This document shows, piece by piece, positions 1 through 11,500 of a DNA stretch of 64,000 nt. Within the stretch, counting starts at the first letter, position 1; every line of letters starts with the position of its first letter. The position numbers and the translations under genes are program-made. The DNA lies in NCBI GenBank assembly GCA_961205875.1, contig OY540819.1, positions 10,232,501-10,296,500 on the forward strand. The letters are read 5' to 3'. Under the pieces are notes generated by a model. That model had not been told where the DNA came from and did no database searches. It saw only the letters and a program-made list of their open reading frames with translations. The stretch comes from Sialis fuliginosa (Eukaryota; Arthropoda; Insecta; Megaloptera; Sialidae).

Positions 1-379
1 GGCACCAGTATTTCTAAAAGTTATTTTCTTTTAATGTCAGCTGTTTTCTATATAATAAAATTAAATATATATATACTATGCAATTACTGAAAGTTTTGTT
101 AATAAAATAGATTTAGTTAAGATATATTAACTTTTGCGACAGTCAGTTCTCTTAAAAGAAAGAAAAAAATATTATTTTGAATTTTGAAATTACATCCTAT
201 AATGACTAATAAAAAAATTCAATAAAAATATCGGTTTTTACGGTTCAGTACATGTTAAAATACGCGCGTTAACATGATCTTATTTCCCACTTCAATTGTC
301 GTTCGGACAAGTACCATAAAATATTCTAAATTATGGTAAAAAAAACATTTTTAATACAAATAACATTTTTTTTTAATTA
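1..379. other. AT-rich sequence, nothing identified
   Basis: Low-complexity AT-rich DNA with no reading frame, repeat or motif I can support. The first nine bases (GGCACCAGT) match part of the family A terminus, but what follows does not match that family, so I do not call a copy here. Confidence 0.5.
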
Positions 380-524
380 ATCACTCGGAGCTGAACCGAA
401 AACCGAAAAAACCGGAAAGCCCGTTATTTTTTCGGAACGAAAACCGGAACCGAACCGAAATATATTTTTTTTATTCGAACCGGAACGAAAACCGAAACGA
501 AAAAAATAACGGTTCGAAGCCCTG
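380..524 (-). mobile_element. hAT-like terminus, partial
   Basis: A stretch rich in AACCGAAACCG-type sequence ends in GGTTCGAAGCCCTG. Read on the minus strand this is CAGGGCTTCGAACC, the CAGGG-type start typical of hAT elements. The other terminus is not visible, so the element is truncated or extends left of the window. Compare the complete hAT miniature at 37499-38068, which has similar GAACC-rich ends. Confidence 0.45.
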
Positions 525-1536
525 AAAAAATTGCTCTCAAGCTGAAAAAAAATATATTTGATTTTAGTTATATGGATTTAATTTGTATTGAAACCTTAGT
601 GCTTCGAATTACGGCTTGCATTTGGAACTGAGGGTGACGTCATTTTGAGATTAGATTCGCTATTAATCAAAAAATTAACTACTTCCACCGTTCCTTTACT
701 ACTAATAATTAAGTTCTAAATTTTAATCATATACATACATAAATATGTACATACATTATTTCAAATAATAATTTCTAGTCATTGAATATCTAATCATTAA
801 TCGATGTATAAGAATTTAATAAAATAAAAGTCAAGTTAGAAGTCATGAATTATTTATCATGCTCATGTCCATTTTGAAGATGACATATCAAGTTTCGAAG
901 TAGGGACTAGTTAAGTTATTCATGACACTAGAACTTACTAAAATCTTGTCTAATAAGATATAAATAATGCCTTTGTTGGACACTTCAGAGTCACGTTTCA
1001 TGTTATTCTTAATCTTATTAAGGTATGTTTATATATTGTATAATAATATACATATAAGATGTTTATTTTTATTTATAAATTATAAACAATTATAAACAAT
1101 GATTATATAACATTTTAAGAAGTAAATTGTTTTCAAGAATACGTTCATTCATATTTATTAAAATGAGTTTAGTCCACTACATGTAAAATCAAACGTTAAC
1201 AGAAATATGACCTGAAAGACGTGACAAATTCAAAAATAAATAATCATCTATAAATATATTTGTATTTAAAAATATAAGTCATTATTCTAATGAACGTAAT
1301 TTGATATGAAACTTTCAATAATAATGAATTTATTAAATAATACGAATGCAAACTTATCTAAAATTGTTCTTAGAATAATTATAGCAATTTATTTTTAAAG
1401 ACACTTAATTGAAAGATTGAACTATAACCCGATTTCCTTTTAGCATTGCTTCTATTTAATTCATGCAATATTAATCAACTGTTTATATTTTATATTTAAA
1501 CTACACAAATTTTTATTTTTTTATTTTGCAATAAGT
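525..1536. other. AT-rich sequence with one CRE motif
   Basis: No gene or repeat identified. A perfect palindromic CRE-type site TGACGTCA lies at 635-642 in a slightly GC-richer patch. The rest is AT-rich and featureless. Confidence 0.4.
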
Positions 1537-1873
1537 TATTAGTATAATTTATTTAAATTATTATTTTATCATAGCAACTGCTTTATAGTGTTTCAAATTT
1601 GACGATTCTTTTATTTATATATTTTGTGTCGTAGTATTTATCATTTTGTAATAGTTTTACTTTATCAATTACTGGAGAAAAAACATAAACAAAATAAAAG
1701 ACTATAATTTAAAAAAAATCTATATTTGGTGACTTCGGTAATTAAATTGATTAAATAAAGAGTTACTTGTTTTATTAGTAACATGAGTTCATGAAAATTA
1801 CACAAAAGAAGCCCGTCAATCACAAAAGCAGCAAGTCCTGCTCTTATAGCGGCCATAACTGGTACCAGTACCT
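1537..1873 (+). mobile_element. Family A miniature element, copy 1 (truncated)
   Basis: This is the right-hand part of the TA-flanked family A element (best whole copy 47339-47909). It runs from the TTAGTATAATTTATTT block through the ATTACTGGAGAAAAAACAT block to the terminus ACTGGTACCAGTACCTT, followed by TA. The left terminus is missing. The 63-codon open frame on the minus strand (1665-1856) recurs in other copies and belongs to the repeat, not to a gene. Confidence 0.85.
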
Positions 1874-1875
1874 TA

Positions 1876-2437
1876 TAACTGATTGGTCTTAAAATATTAA
1901 AACTGTAAAAAAATAGGCCTTTCTCATCTTGTAAACATATAAGCTAGTTTCTTCTCAGTATTGTGAAAAATCCTAAAAAAATTCTATATATTTATTAAAT
2001 TTCTGTATACATTCGAGTATGTCTTAATGAAAATTTTATTATTTCATTTATTTGCAGAATAGTATGATAAAAATTTTAATTATAAACTACCCTTTTTAAA
2101 TTTAAGTACGCGAAAGAATTTCCACTGCATCAGTTATTATTAAAATTCAAAACTTAATAAAGTAAACAGAAAAAAATGTTCTGGCAAAATTTCTATAAGG
2201 AAACATAAAAAATGCAATTAATATTTAATCTAGTGTTGTAATTTATATAAAAAAAACGTAGTCGTTTATCAGTGGCTGGGTTGGTACACGCGCGTCCTAT
2301 CAAAGACAACAACGTAGGCGACAGGGGTGGATTGGGGCTGATTTATACTGTTACAAATTGTAATTAGGTTAGATCTAAAATAGTAATTCGTGTTCTCAGT
2401 TTTACTTTTTTATGCATGCATAAAATGAATCTATTGT
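1876..2437. other. No gene; small GC-rich patch
   Basis: AT-rich DNA containing one GC-richer patch at about 2265-2345 with CACGCGCGTCCTATCAAAG. It could be a small conserved element. Nothing else is recognisable. Confidence 0.3.
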
Positions 2438-2660
2438 ACAGGATGTCTATAAAGTCTCGATCTATTGTTGGGGCACGTTTAAGAGTGTTATTCTATAAAG
2501 CTGTCAGACTCAAATTTATACGTAAAAGGGCACATGTTCCAACAAGGGTAAATTTTCGGCTTCTTGTAAACTTTAGTAGAACAAAAAATTGAATTGAGGG
2601 AGCTTGGTATACCTCGTAGTAACGTGTGGAAAATTACATTTTCTATACCATATTGAGATA
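2438..2660 (+). mobile_element. Possible Tc1/mariner-like remnant
   Basis: It begins with ACAGGATGTCTATAAAGTCT, resembling the CAGGGTGTCTATAAAGT ends of Tc1/mariner-type elements. About 150 bp downstream a short open stretch at 2568-2650 reads IELRELGIPRSNVWKI, which has the look of a transposase helix-turn-helix. No second terminus was found. This is a weak call from pattern recognition alone. Confidence 0.3.
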
Positions 2661-3769
2661 AATTAATAAAAAATTAATACAGCTAGTCTATTTCGTTTAT
2701 AAAATAATTTAATTTTAAGTCAGCGTTTTTGATATGAGCATTTATGGTAGGAGTTATAATTATGTTGAATTTCTGATGTAAAACAGTTTACAAATTCGAA
2801 TGATCTTGTACGACAAGAAAGGATACCATCAAGAACCTTTTGTAGCAAAAAATAAAAAATTTCTTCTATACGTCTATTGAATACTAACAGGAAATTTATG
2901 TGAAAACACGATTACACTTAAAAAATCATGTATTATAATTAATTTTTCCGGAAAATAAAGAACATGGATGCCACGGAAACAGTTTGCGCCTAGGACTCTG
3001 AATTAAATTAAAAGTAAACTCAACAAATTTTATTTAGAATTCAATAATTTCAAGAACTAACCGTATTTTCCCACCATTCTCTATATATAAAAATTAATGT
3101 CCGTTTGTATGAGGCTTATAGGACTCAGGATTTCAATGCGGTTTTTACCAATTATTAGATAGTTTTTCTGAGCAATATCGTGGTTATTAATATTTTATGA
3201 AAACCTAAGATTTAACATCAAAAGACTAAAAAATCTTCATCAAGTCGTGTTTTGTTTCCATTATGTCATTTATATAAAAACATAGTAGACATGGAATAAA
3301 GAATTTTATTATTTACAAGAGTTTATATTTTATTTTATTTACGATACTATGATCACGTCTCTTTCAAATATTTTGTCGAACAATTAGATGATTTTTGATA
3401 CATTTTAACAATTAAATATATTAATTGCAAATTGAAATATAAAGGAATATTTCACTTCCAAGAATGTTAATATATCGAAATTAATTATTATGATTGTTGC
3501 TAACCTATTTATTTATTTATTTTTGATTTTCATACAAATTCTAAGACAAGACCTGGTGTTTCTTGGGAGTTTGAAAATATAATTTTACACGATTTTCTCA
3601 GTAACTACTGAACGGATTTTATTCCGGTTTTCACTAATAGATAGGTTAGGTTTAGGTATATATTTTGTGTAAATTCGAAAAAAAAATTCGCAGTGAACCA
3701 TGTGTTGTAGGTTGGATGGGCATGTATAATATTTTAGGTCGCTATGATTTTGTGGATACTAAATTATCA
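2661..3769. other. No gene; degraded dispersed repeats
   Basis: AT-rich. The stretches 3085-3160 (CTATATATAAAAATTAATGT onward) and 3585-3670 ('CTCAGTAACTACTGAACGGATTTT') resemble the degenerate dispersed repeats common in insects, but I cannot set boundaries or name a family. Confidence 0.3.
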
Positions 3770-4030
3770 AAACACCCTAAATGCAACTCTGTGGGCCAAA
3801 CAACACAGCCACAGCAAGCAGGCATTGACTAGAGTTACGACACAAGCATGGGAGACAATGTTGTTATTATTCATTACAGAAATGCAAATGAAATTGCTGC
3901 AGTAAAACAGAGCGCCGCTGATGAGTTGTGCCTACAGCTGCTCGGCCCTGTACTGTATATTTAAATTATGAAAAACTTGGCCACCGTCACGCAGAAGATA
4001 GATGTCTTTGGAGTGACCATCGCGGCATGC
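3770..4030. promoter_or_regulatory. Candidate cis-regulatory island
   Basis: A balanced-GC island in AT-rich surroundings. It contains a perfect octamer ATGCAAAT (POU-domain type) at 3882-3889 and GGAGACAATGTTGTT, which carries a SOX-like ACAAT core. No reading frame of note crosses it. The regulatory reading is inference. Confidence 0.3.
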
Positions 4031-4388
4031 TCTCTGTGCTAAATATATTTATATTTTTTTTATCTGCTGAATTAAAGTATGAATAAATTATACTGTCTGT
4101 TGTCTCGTTTGGTTCATGTGAAAATATATGTTCATTTTTTTATATATTTTGTTTCTGTTAGATACATATATAAATGTTGGCTTTAATATATGTAACTATA
4201 TTTAAATAAATACATATCGCGTGGATAAGAAAAAAACTAGGCTGCATACAATACAAGAGTTAGGTATCTCGTCTCGTCTAAAATTTCATCTCGTACACGT
4301 GACCGGGACGAAACTGAAACCGATAGAGATAGCGAGAAAAGTATTGGTCTCATGTGTTTTTTGTTTAAATATTAAAATATTAATTTAA
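4031..4388. other. No gene identified
   Basis: AT-rich. A short GC-richer stretch at 4255-4345 contains GTGACCGGGACGAAACTGAA; its role is unknown. Confidence 0.3.
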
Positions 4389-4391
4389 TAA

Positions 4392-4677
4392 CTAGAGATT
4401 GGAAAAATAGTTGTTATTTTCAATGAAATAATTACTAGCTGAATTTTTTTTCGAAAAATAGTTGGTAAATTTTTTACCATTTGATAATAATTAGTGCAAA
4501 CGAAGCAGTAAAAAGTGTCGCAAATAGTTTAAAAATAGTTGGAAAGATAATTGCAAATAGTTGATTTCAAATCGTGTTCAATCAAACCAGTTTTCTGAAA
4601 ACGGTGGAGATATGTAATAAGAATTACAATAAATGCATTTTACGCAATAGTTGAAAAACTATTTTTCCAATCTCTAG
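4392..4677. mobile_element. Miniature inverted-repeat element, TAA duplication
   Basis: The termini CTAGAGATTGGAAAAATAGT and ACTATTTTTCCAATCTCTAG are inverted repeats of each other (20 bp, near perfect). TAA flanks both sides (4389-4391 and 4678-4680). A TAA/TTA duplication is the habit of PIF/Harbinger elements, but a 3-bp match is weak on its own. At 286 bp with no coding capacity, it is non-autonomous. Confidence 0.7.
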
Positions 4678-4680
4678 TAA

Positions 4681-5206
4681 GGCGCCGTAACGGCTTTTTC
4701 TCGTGCGCCTAGTAGTGGCAATGAATTTCATATGAGAGTGTTCAAACGACATACGGTAGACTGCCGTATAAATAATTAGATTCAGAGTTCTGAAACCGAA
4801 ATCGTATTCGAAATAATTATTTCGGATAGTTTCCTGCTCGGAAGACGTAGTGTTACCTAAAACTACTATCTCTCTCATCTAGAACATGAGGTATAAATGT
4901 ATTTACCTGAGACGAAAAGAAATTCGGATTAGAATGTAACAATTTTTTATGGGGCTATCGCAAGCAGTACAAAATTTCAATTTCTTCATTTTACCGTCCG
5001 CCAGACAGACAAATATTCTTTTAAAAACTTACCGACCATATATTACTTTTAAAGCGTAAATTCTATAAAATTGAGGAAGTCACTTATCGAGCAAAATTAA
5101 TAGGAATATACCTAGATTTCTAATTAAAGCAAAAACGCCAAATATTGCAAATCGAATAGGTAAAGTTTTTAAACAAATTAATTTTCTATTAGAAACAAAT
5201 GTAATT
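4681..5206. other. No gene; moderate-GC patch next to the 4392 element
   Basis: 4681-4880 is less AT-rich than its surroundings (GGCGCCGTAACGGC at its start). An 84-codon open frame on the minus strand here has no recognisable similarity. From 4880 the sequence is AT-rich and featureless. Confidence 0.25.
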
Positions 5207-5563
5207 AAGATACTGTCACTTTAAGAGCAAGAATACTTTTGGGATTGATGGGTCTTTCTTGTAATTCTCATGAACTAATGTTACAAATAAAACAAGTACC
5301 TCTTTATTAAATCATTATAATTACTAAAATCCGAAAATATAGTTTTTTTTAATTATAGCTTTTTATATATGTTTAAAAAGTAATGGGTAACCAGTGACGG
5401 ACACTTGGTAATGATTAGAAAATGATAAGTACTACGACACAAAAGTTACAAAATAGTAAAATTTTAAACAATGTAGGTAATATAATAATTAATAAATATA
5501 GATTACACAATTTAGTAAATGTAATTAAACAAAAATCCAACACTGGAGTATGCCAGCACGTTT
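5207..5563 (-). mobile_element. Family A miniature element, copy 2 (decayed)
   Basis: It matches family A in reverse orientation: ACTTTAAGAGCAAG near the left end, then CTCATGAACTAATGTTACAAA, AACAAGTACCTCTTTATTAAA, and a CCAACACTGG block near the right end. Both termini are degraded (TTAAGATACTGTCAC on the left), so this is one of the older copies. Confidence 0.75.
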
Positions 5564-6436
5564 TAAATACCACTCAGTAAAATATATGTATGTACCTACA
5601 TACAAATTTAAAAATTTTATTTTAGCAATGACAAAACCCGGCACCAGCTTGTACAAGAGGAACATATTTTTTTAAAGTTTAAATGTGCGGTACGTCTCTG
5701 TTTATGCGGATTTGTTACAGTTTTTGTGGTGACAAATAAAGAAGACAAACTTGTATTTATACATAACAAGTTAAAGTAACGACCACCCCGGTATAATGAA
5801 TGGTAGAGATAAAGAGAAATGAAGTAAAGAAGAGCACGTAATAAAAAATAAACCTCTTGCATATTATACACTGCATATTAATACATAGGGGGAAAAATCT
5901 GCTGTATATAAGTAATAAAAATATGATTATTTTTGTTTATTTCCGTTACTTATTACCTCCATTCAAGATAACAAATTTATCGTATAAGATAAATGAGATA
6001 AATGTGGGTTATTTGATTATATGTGTTACAAAATGATAGATCTGAACAGTTGAGATAAGTTTTTTTTTTTTTAGAAAATTTCATATGAATTGCAAAAAAA
6101 GTCTACAATGTTTTTTGTGTTCTATTTTTATCGAATAAAATATATTCTATCTAATATACATTGGTGTAAAAAATAGACAGCTGAATAAAATATAGAGTGC
6201 TTTTAACAATTTTTTAGCGTGCAACTGAAAATTTGACAGTTTTTAGTTCTCTCGGATAAGCGTGTGTTACTCCATTAAAAGTCACTCATTTTAAGTGTCC
6301 ACTCAATAACTTTTTATAATGAGTTGTTATCAAACAACTTTTCAGACGAAAGTTGCACAGCATTGAGAATGATTTGTGAGATTTATCAACATCAGCATTG
6401 TCTTATTAAACTTCAACCAGAAACTGAAAAAAGTGG
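5564..6436. other. AT-rich sequence, nothing identified
   Basis: I see no gene, structured RNA or repeat boundary. An 84-codon frame on the minus strand (5617-5871) has no recognisable features. Confidence 0.35.
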
Positions 6437-6540
6437 GCGTATGCAGAACCGGCCTTAGCAAGTCTGGCTCTCTGGGTGAGATTTATTTTTCCGCCCTCTC
6501 TCCCTCTAAAAAAATGTTGTAAAATCACCGAAAATGTCAA

Positions 6541-6776
6541 TTAAAATTGATAAATTAACAAATAAGTTGAATAGTTAATATCTCAGCTTGGCGCGATCCT
6601 ACAGACTCCAACTTTTTTTTAAATATAGCTTACATCATTAACTTTAAGACTATCAAATGCCCTAAGACCGTCGAGACCTCCTTCCCCTATTATGAACAAA
6701 TTAAAATTGATAAATTAACAAAAAAGTTGAATAGTTAATATCTCAGCTTGGCGCGATTCTACAGACTCCAACTTTA
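6541..6776 (+). repeat. Two-copy direct repeat, 160-bp spacing
   Basis: A block of about 77 bp starting TTAAAATTGATAAATTAACA and containing ATCTCAGCTTGGCGCGAT occurs at 6541-6618 and again at 6701-6776 with very few differences. The spacing is exactly 160 bp, so this is a partial tandem duplication. A hAT-like GCAGAACCGGCCTTAGC lies upstream at about 6442. Confidence 0.85.
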
Positions 6777-6779
6777 AAA

Positions 6780-7338
6780 AAATGTTATTAAAAATGGCCA
6801 TTTTCATAAATTCTACATATACAAAATAAATTTAGATTAAATTCACTGACACATATAAACAAATGATATATTTTATTAACGTAATAAATATTTGTACTAT
6901 TATTCATTAATAACAACCAGACAGAACGTGTTTTCGTACATCTAAATATCAAAACATGATATCATAAAAACGTTCACAAAAGTTGTAGGTGCAGTAGAAT
7001 TTATAGCGCGTATACCACAAGCAATAACTATTTTCCATTGATCTATTTACGTATGGACATTTTTATCGGCGATATTGGTTTACGTATATAAGTTATCGGG
7101 CGGTGATCTATCAATGTGCAGCCGACTCCAACCCATTCGTCATTCGCGTCGGTTTTGCTTCTGTTGTTTTTTATTTTTGTTCGACATCATCTCAAGTGGA
7201 AAAAATAAAATATCTTTCTCATACAGATACTCATATATGCGTCCCCAAGTATTTCTATATTGCATTTTTCTATAATCTGCGGCTTTTTGAGGATTTATTT
7301 TGCATTTATTATAGCTGTAGATACGTTATATTATGTAT
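6780..7338. other. No gene; moderate-GC island around 7000-7200
   Basis: 7000-7200 has more balanced composition (TTTATCGGCGATATTGG, GGGCGGTGATCTATC). Overlapping short open frames on the plus strand (7075-7342) show no recognisable domain. It could be a small regulatory element; the evidence is thin. Confidence 0.2.
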
Positions 7339-7749
7339 TTAACCCTTTTATGACAACTGGTACAAATATGTACCACTAAATTTGTTTTGCTATTTATCAT
7401 TCTTGAAATATTTTTATTATTATATACTTACAATAAAAATATTTAACATTTTTCTAAGAAAGTTTTTGTTTACCAAAAATATGGTATATAAAAGAACCTC
7501 AACAAAAACTAATGATACATATACATATGTACCATCACCCCTTGATGTTTTTTTGATATTTTCTAATATAAAATTTAATTTTGACTTATAAAAATATGAA
7601 AAAGAATTCTCATGACCTCTAAAAAATCGTATGTTGAAAAATCATTTTAAAAAATTTACCGATGCATTGTAGAATATAATAACGTAAAGAGACGCTAAAT
7701 TAAAAATGTATATACGAAGCAATCTCACAGATGGCCACTTAAGGGTTAA
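7339..7749. mobile_element. TTAA-flanked piggyBac-like miniature element
   Basis: The segment begins TTAACCCTT and ends AAGGGTTAA, with TTAA at both limits (7339-7342, 7746-7749). The neighbouring bases are also related as inverted repeats (ATGACAACTGG against AGATGGCCACTT). A TTAA duplication followed by CCC is the piggyBac pattern. No transposase is present. The 69-codon frame inside is not similar to anything I know. Confidence 0.6.
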
Positions 7750-8410
7750 TAGTGCAAAATGATTAATAATTATAAAATAGAGTTGTTACATCTAATTTTG
7801 AATCATCCAACCATGTTTTCTTTTTAACAGTGATTTTTTTCGATTTAAGTAAATAAAGTAGATTTTCGTAGAGGACTAAAACAGATTAATATTACAATTT
7901 TTTTTAACTTTTTAAAGATGAACATTTTTTGCTTTGTCTGATCGTATAAAACGATATTTCATTCTACTCTGTGCAGTTTTTGCAATTTTTCAATTAAAAT
8001 GTTACGAAGAGAATAAAAAAAAATATTACTTAGTCGCTGAACTTCATTTATCTACAGTTACATGGTATCTATATATATTTTTTTATTTCGGTATAGAAAA
8101 TATGTAGACTACGTAACATGTAAACTATGATGATGTTTACTACATGTATATGTGCAGTTGTTTTTCTTTTTTGGTAGATTTGGATAAATGTAAACTAAAT
8201 TAGAATAAAAATAGTGAAAAAAAACTGTCTACATAAAAAAAAATTTGTTTCCATTTCCCAATTTAGTCCCTTGGAGTAAATTAGGAATGTTTTAAAAAAT
8301 CAGCTTCTACAACTGTTATTTTCTAGTTCTGACTATAAAAACAAACAAATTAAAAACAATAAGAATTACGAATACGAACGAATAATTTAATAGAGATTTT
8401 TTACTAATTA
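7750..8410. other. AT-rich sequence, nothing identified
   Basis: No feature supported on either strand. Confidence 0.4.
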
Positions 8411-8935
8411 ACAATTATTACTTCCATGTTCTGAAAGAAATGGAAGTATTGTAATACCATCGAAAAATCGTGTCCGAGAAAATGACAAATTCTGATTGTA
8501 CTAACTTCAAAACGTAAAGAAAAGTTAATTTCCGCATAGCGGCTGTGCGTGTGTCTGTGTGTCTGTGTGTCCGTGTGTCTGTGTGTCTGTGTGTCTGTGT
8601 GTCAGGATGTAGATTTTTTTTTCGTTCACGATAACTACCGTAAAAATACACCGTTCTGAATAATTTTTGGGGAAAATGTTTGTCTCAGTGAGTACTTTAG
8701 ACCTATTGATTTTGGTGCTAATCGGATTAGGGGTTTTGGAAATATTCGAAATTTTGTAACTTTTTTCGTCTAAATCTAAAAAGTAAACATTGCGAGTATT
8801 ATCTCACTAATTTTGATAAGATTTGGTACATTTGCAGTTCAATTGAATCTAAGAGACATTTATTATTTGTACGTGCCCAAACAGCCATTAAAGGGGTGAA
8901 AAACACACTTAAAATTTGAATTTTAAATACTAATT
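8411..8935. repeat. Dispersed repeat D, copy 1
   Basis: The block CTGATTGTACTAACTTCAAA followed by ACGTAAAG.AAAGTT and, further on, TTTCGTTCACGATAA is shared with 63912-64000. The copies differ in the middle, where this one carries an expanded microsatellite. The downstream part (8640-8935) reads like the body of the same element, but I have only this copy of it. Confidence 0.7.
8548..8603 (+). repeat. Microsatellite, 8-bp unit GTGTGTCT
   Basis: About seven copies of GTGTGTCT with one C-for-T change. The run lies inside repeat D, and the second copy of D lacks it. A 77-codon minus-strand frame through it (a run of TDTRTHRH-like residues) is an artefact of the repeat. Confidence 0.9.
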
Positions 8936-9540
8936 AATACGTCATTAATTCATGTTGCCTTGGAAACGAATTCAACTAAATTCAGATTGTCAAATTAATT
9001 GTTCTACGAATGTGTATTATGTTTTTGACATTATATATTTATATACAAAAGGCAATAACTACTGTAACCGTCGTAAGTATATATGTTTTTTATGTATTAC
9101 GAAAATATTCATAGTAGTAGATTATATTAATAAAACATTTTTCAAAAAATTTATATTTAAAAATTATTTAAAAGATAGAAAGAACATGGAAGTCATGTAT
9201 GGTTCTCCATACCAATATTTTTTTATAAAAAAAACACAAAAAATCACAAAAGTCAATTTAAAAAAATTAATATTGATAAATGATCATATTATTACAATTA
9301 CAGAAACGAACTAATAATATTAGAGACCTTTTTTGCAATTTTTATTTTAAAAAATCAGCGGCTTTCAAGCTCAGATTCATTATACCAAAAATTTCATTAC
9401 ATGCAGTCAGCGACGAACAAGTCGTATACCCATTTTTCCACCTTATTTTTAACTATAACTCTCGTATGCATTGCTACTGATTTCGCGTTTGAAAATATGC
9501 TCGTTTTAAAGCTATACAGCTATAATAATAAAGATAATAT
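8936..9540. other. AT-rich sequence with a 120-codon open frame
   Basis: An ATG-started open frame runs 8952-9314 on the plus strand (120 codons). Its product is dominated by I, Y, F, K and N, as expected from random AT-rich DNA, with no signal peptide, domain or repeated motif. I do not call it a gene. Confidence 0.3.
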
Positions 9541-9860
9541 TCAAGAACACATCCTACTTCATTAACCAGGTGCACTGTAAACCACTAATTATCATAAAAG
9601 TTACGGGAAACATCGATAAGCATGCATTTCTGAGATAAAAAGCCCAGTGACGTTTCACACTAGGTATAATGTATTCCACGTGACTGCCATCATTAATTCC
9701 ACGCGTGGCGCTCGGCGGTAGCACAATGGCCATTGTCCGAATAAAGGGCTGCATAATTAATTAGAAGCGGCCGATATACACAGCGGCGTCAAATTACACC
9801 GCTTCTCCACTACGCTTCGTGTCTTCAAGGTGTAGGGAATTCGGTCGTTTAAGATGACCC
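9541..9860. promoter_or_regulatory. Candidate cis-regulatory island (SOX/homeodomain motifs)
   Basis: A clear balanced-GC island. It holds CACAATGGCCATTGTCCG, which is two back-to-back SOX-type ACAATGG/CCATTGT sites. Next come a TAATTAATTA homeodomain cluster, CACGTG (E-box) in CCACGTGACTGCC, and GGCGCTCGGCGG. The 66-codon minus-strand frame across it has no recognisable domain. The motif clustering suggests an enhancer or conserved non-coding element; this is inference. Confidence 0.4.
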
Positions 9861-11204
9861 ATTTATGCTTGATGTGATTTCATTTGGAAACGTATGTCAT
9901 TTCTCATATCAACTATTTGTAAGTAGATGATGTAATTTATATTGAAATAGGATTTTTCTTTCTTCTTTTTTTCGGTCGTTTATTTGTATTATTTAACCTA
10001 AGATTTAATGATCAAATTACTGATAGAGAACTCAGAATTCCGATATATATAAAAAGTAGTCTCTCTAAAATGCTGCCTTCAAATTATTATTATTAATTAT
10101 ATAGAAAAATTATTATAAAAAAATTAATGTAACTATTTTTGCTGTTAAGTTGAAATAAAGCCGATAATCGAAGGAAAAATGATTTTTACTACCTCCCCCC
10201 TCCTCACGAAGGATGAGTCAGCGACTGCATTGGAGGGAGAACTTCAGAGTTTCTTAATAACACCCTAAGGAATCATTAAATGAAAAAAAAATCATATCAG
10301 ATTTATTTCTGAATTTCGTAAAATTTATTGATTTGGCACCTGATATATCAGGCACGTATTAAAAAAATATAATAAATTTATTTGTATTGTCATCATTTAG
10401 ATCACTGTAAATTAAAAATATAAACCAGAGGTAGCCAATTAAATTTGTTAAGTAATCTGAATTATACTTATAAAAAAAATTGTTTTTGTATTTTAAAACC
10501 TAGAATTCATATACAAATTCAAGAAGTAGTTAAGATACCTACAGAATGTTTGAAAAAGATACTTATAAACAAATAACAACGTTATTTCATTTCTTTAAAA
10601 AGAAAATATATGCTTCAATGAGAAGCAAAAATATGCATTGTCATTGAATTTAATTTAATAATAACTATTATATCATATAGCTTACTTCTAATTTTCAGTT
10701 ATTTCAATTAATCCTTAAATATATTTAAAAATAAATGAACTAGAATTAGGTATATACTGCTCCAAGTGAAACACATACATATATCAACAACTGTATTATG
10801 CGATACTTAGATGAGGATTTCTATTATCTTAAGCAATTTTACACTTCCGTGGAGATGTCTTTCAACCTCCTTGTAACGTGACTTTGAAATCACTTAAGTT
10901 TCGTAGTATATGTCATTCATAGTTGTGTAGTTTATAGGCCATCAAGTAAGTTTTAGAACGGGCTGTATTGCAAATTAATTATCTGCTCTTATATTTTGAC
11001 AAAACAGTTATACAAATTTTGTTTATTCTCATTTTTATTTTATAAAAAAGATACTGTATAATAAAAATAATATAGACTATATTATAGAGTATTCATGAAA
11101 ATAAATATAACTCGTGATTTAAAAAAAAGTACAGGCTTTGTAACAGCTTGTTATTTATAATTTATGTTCTTTTAATTTTCCCGTTGTTTTTTTTTTAGAT
11201 ATAA
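9861..11204. other. AT-rich sequence, little identified
   Basis: Two small less-AT patches are visible: 10190-10255 (with an AP-1-like TGAGTCA) and 10850-10960. Nothing supports a gene or repeat. Confidence 0.3.
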
Positions 11205-11500
11205 TCTTTTTTCTTTCTTATACCCATGTGTATGAAATTTATATGTAAAATTGATTTTTTTTTAAATTCCGGATTTTGACGAAATTATCCATTCTATCGG
11301 TCGGTCTATAGACGCCGTAACTCAAATACGACAAATTGTAGAAGGTTTTTTTATATTTAAGATAAATTTTTGTCTGAGAAGAAAACCTCCTATTTTTGAA
11401 AACGATCTTTAAACCGAAAAAAAATTATCAAATTATTTTTGAAACGGTGCAAATTAGAGAAAAATGATCAAGTTAAAAATTATGAAGATAATTATTATCT
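11205..11500 (+). repeat. Dispersed repeat G, copy 1
   Basis: It is similar along its length to 36032-36360. Shared blocks include CCATGTGTATGAAAT, GTCTATAGACGCCGTAACTC, AAATACGACAAATTGTAGAA, AATTTTTGTCTGAGAAGAAA and GAGAAAAATGATCAAG. It has no coding capacity and its family is unknown. Confidence 0.75.

Noticed and set aside
1-20. Family A copy at the window start
   Set aside because: Only nine bases match the terminus and the following sequence does not match the family interior.
8952-9314. 120-codon ATG-started frame as a gene
   Set aside because: The product is a low-complexity I/Y/F/K/N mix typical of AT-rich random sequence, with no domain, no splice context and no neighbouring gene.
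10861-10885. microRNA resembling miR-307 (CAACCTCCTTG)
   Set aside because: The match covers about eleven bases and no hairpin partner is present.
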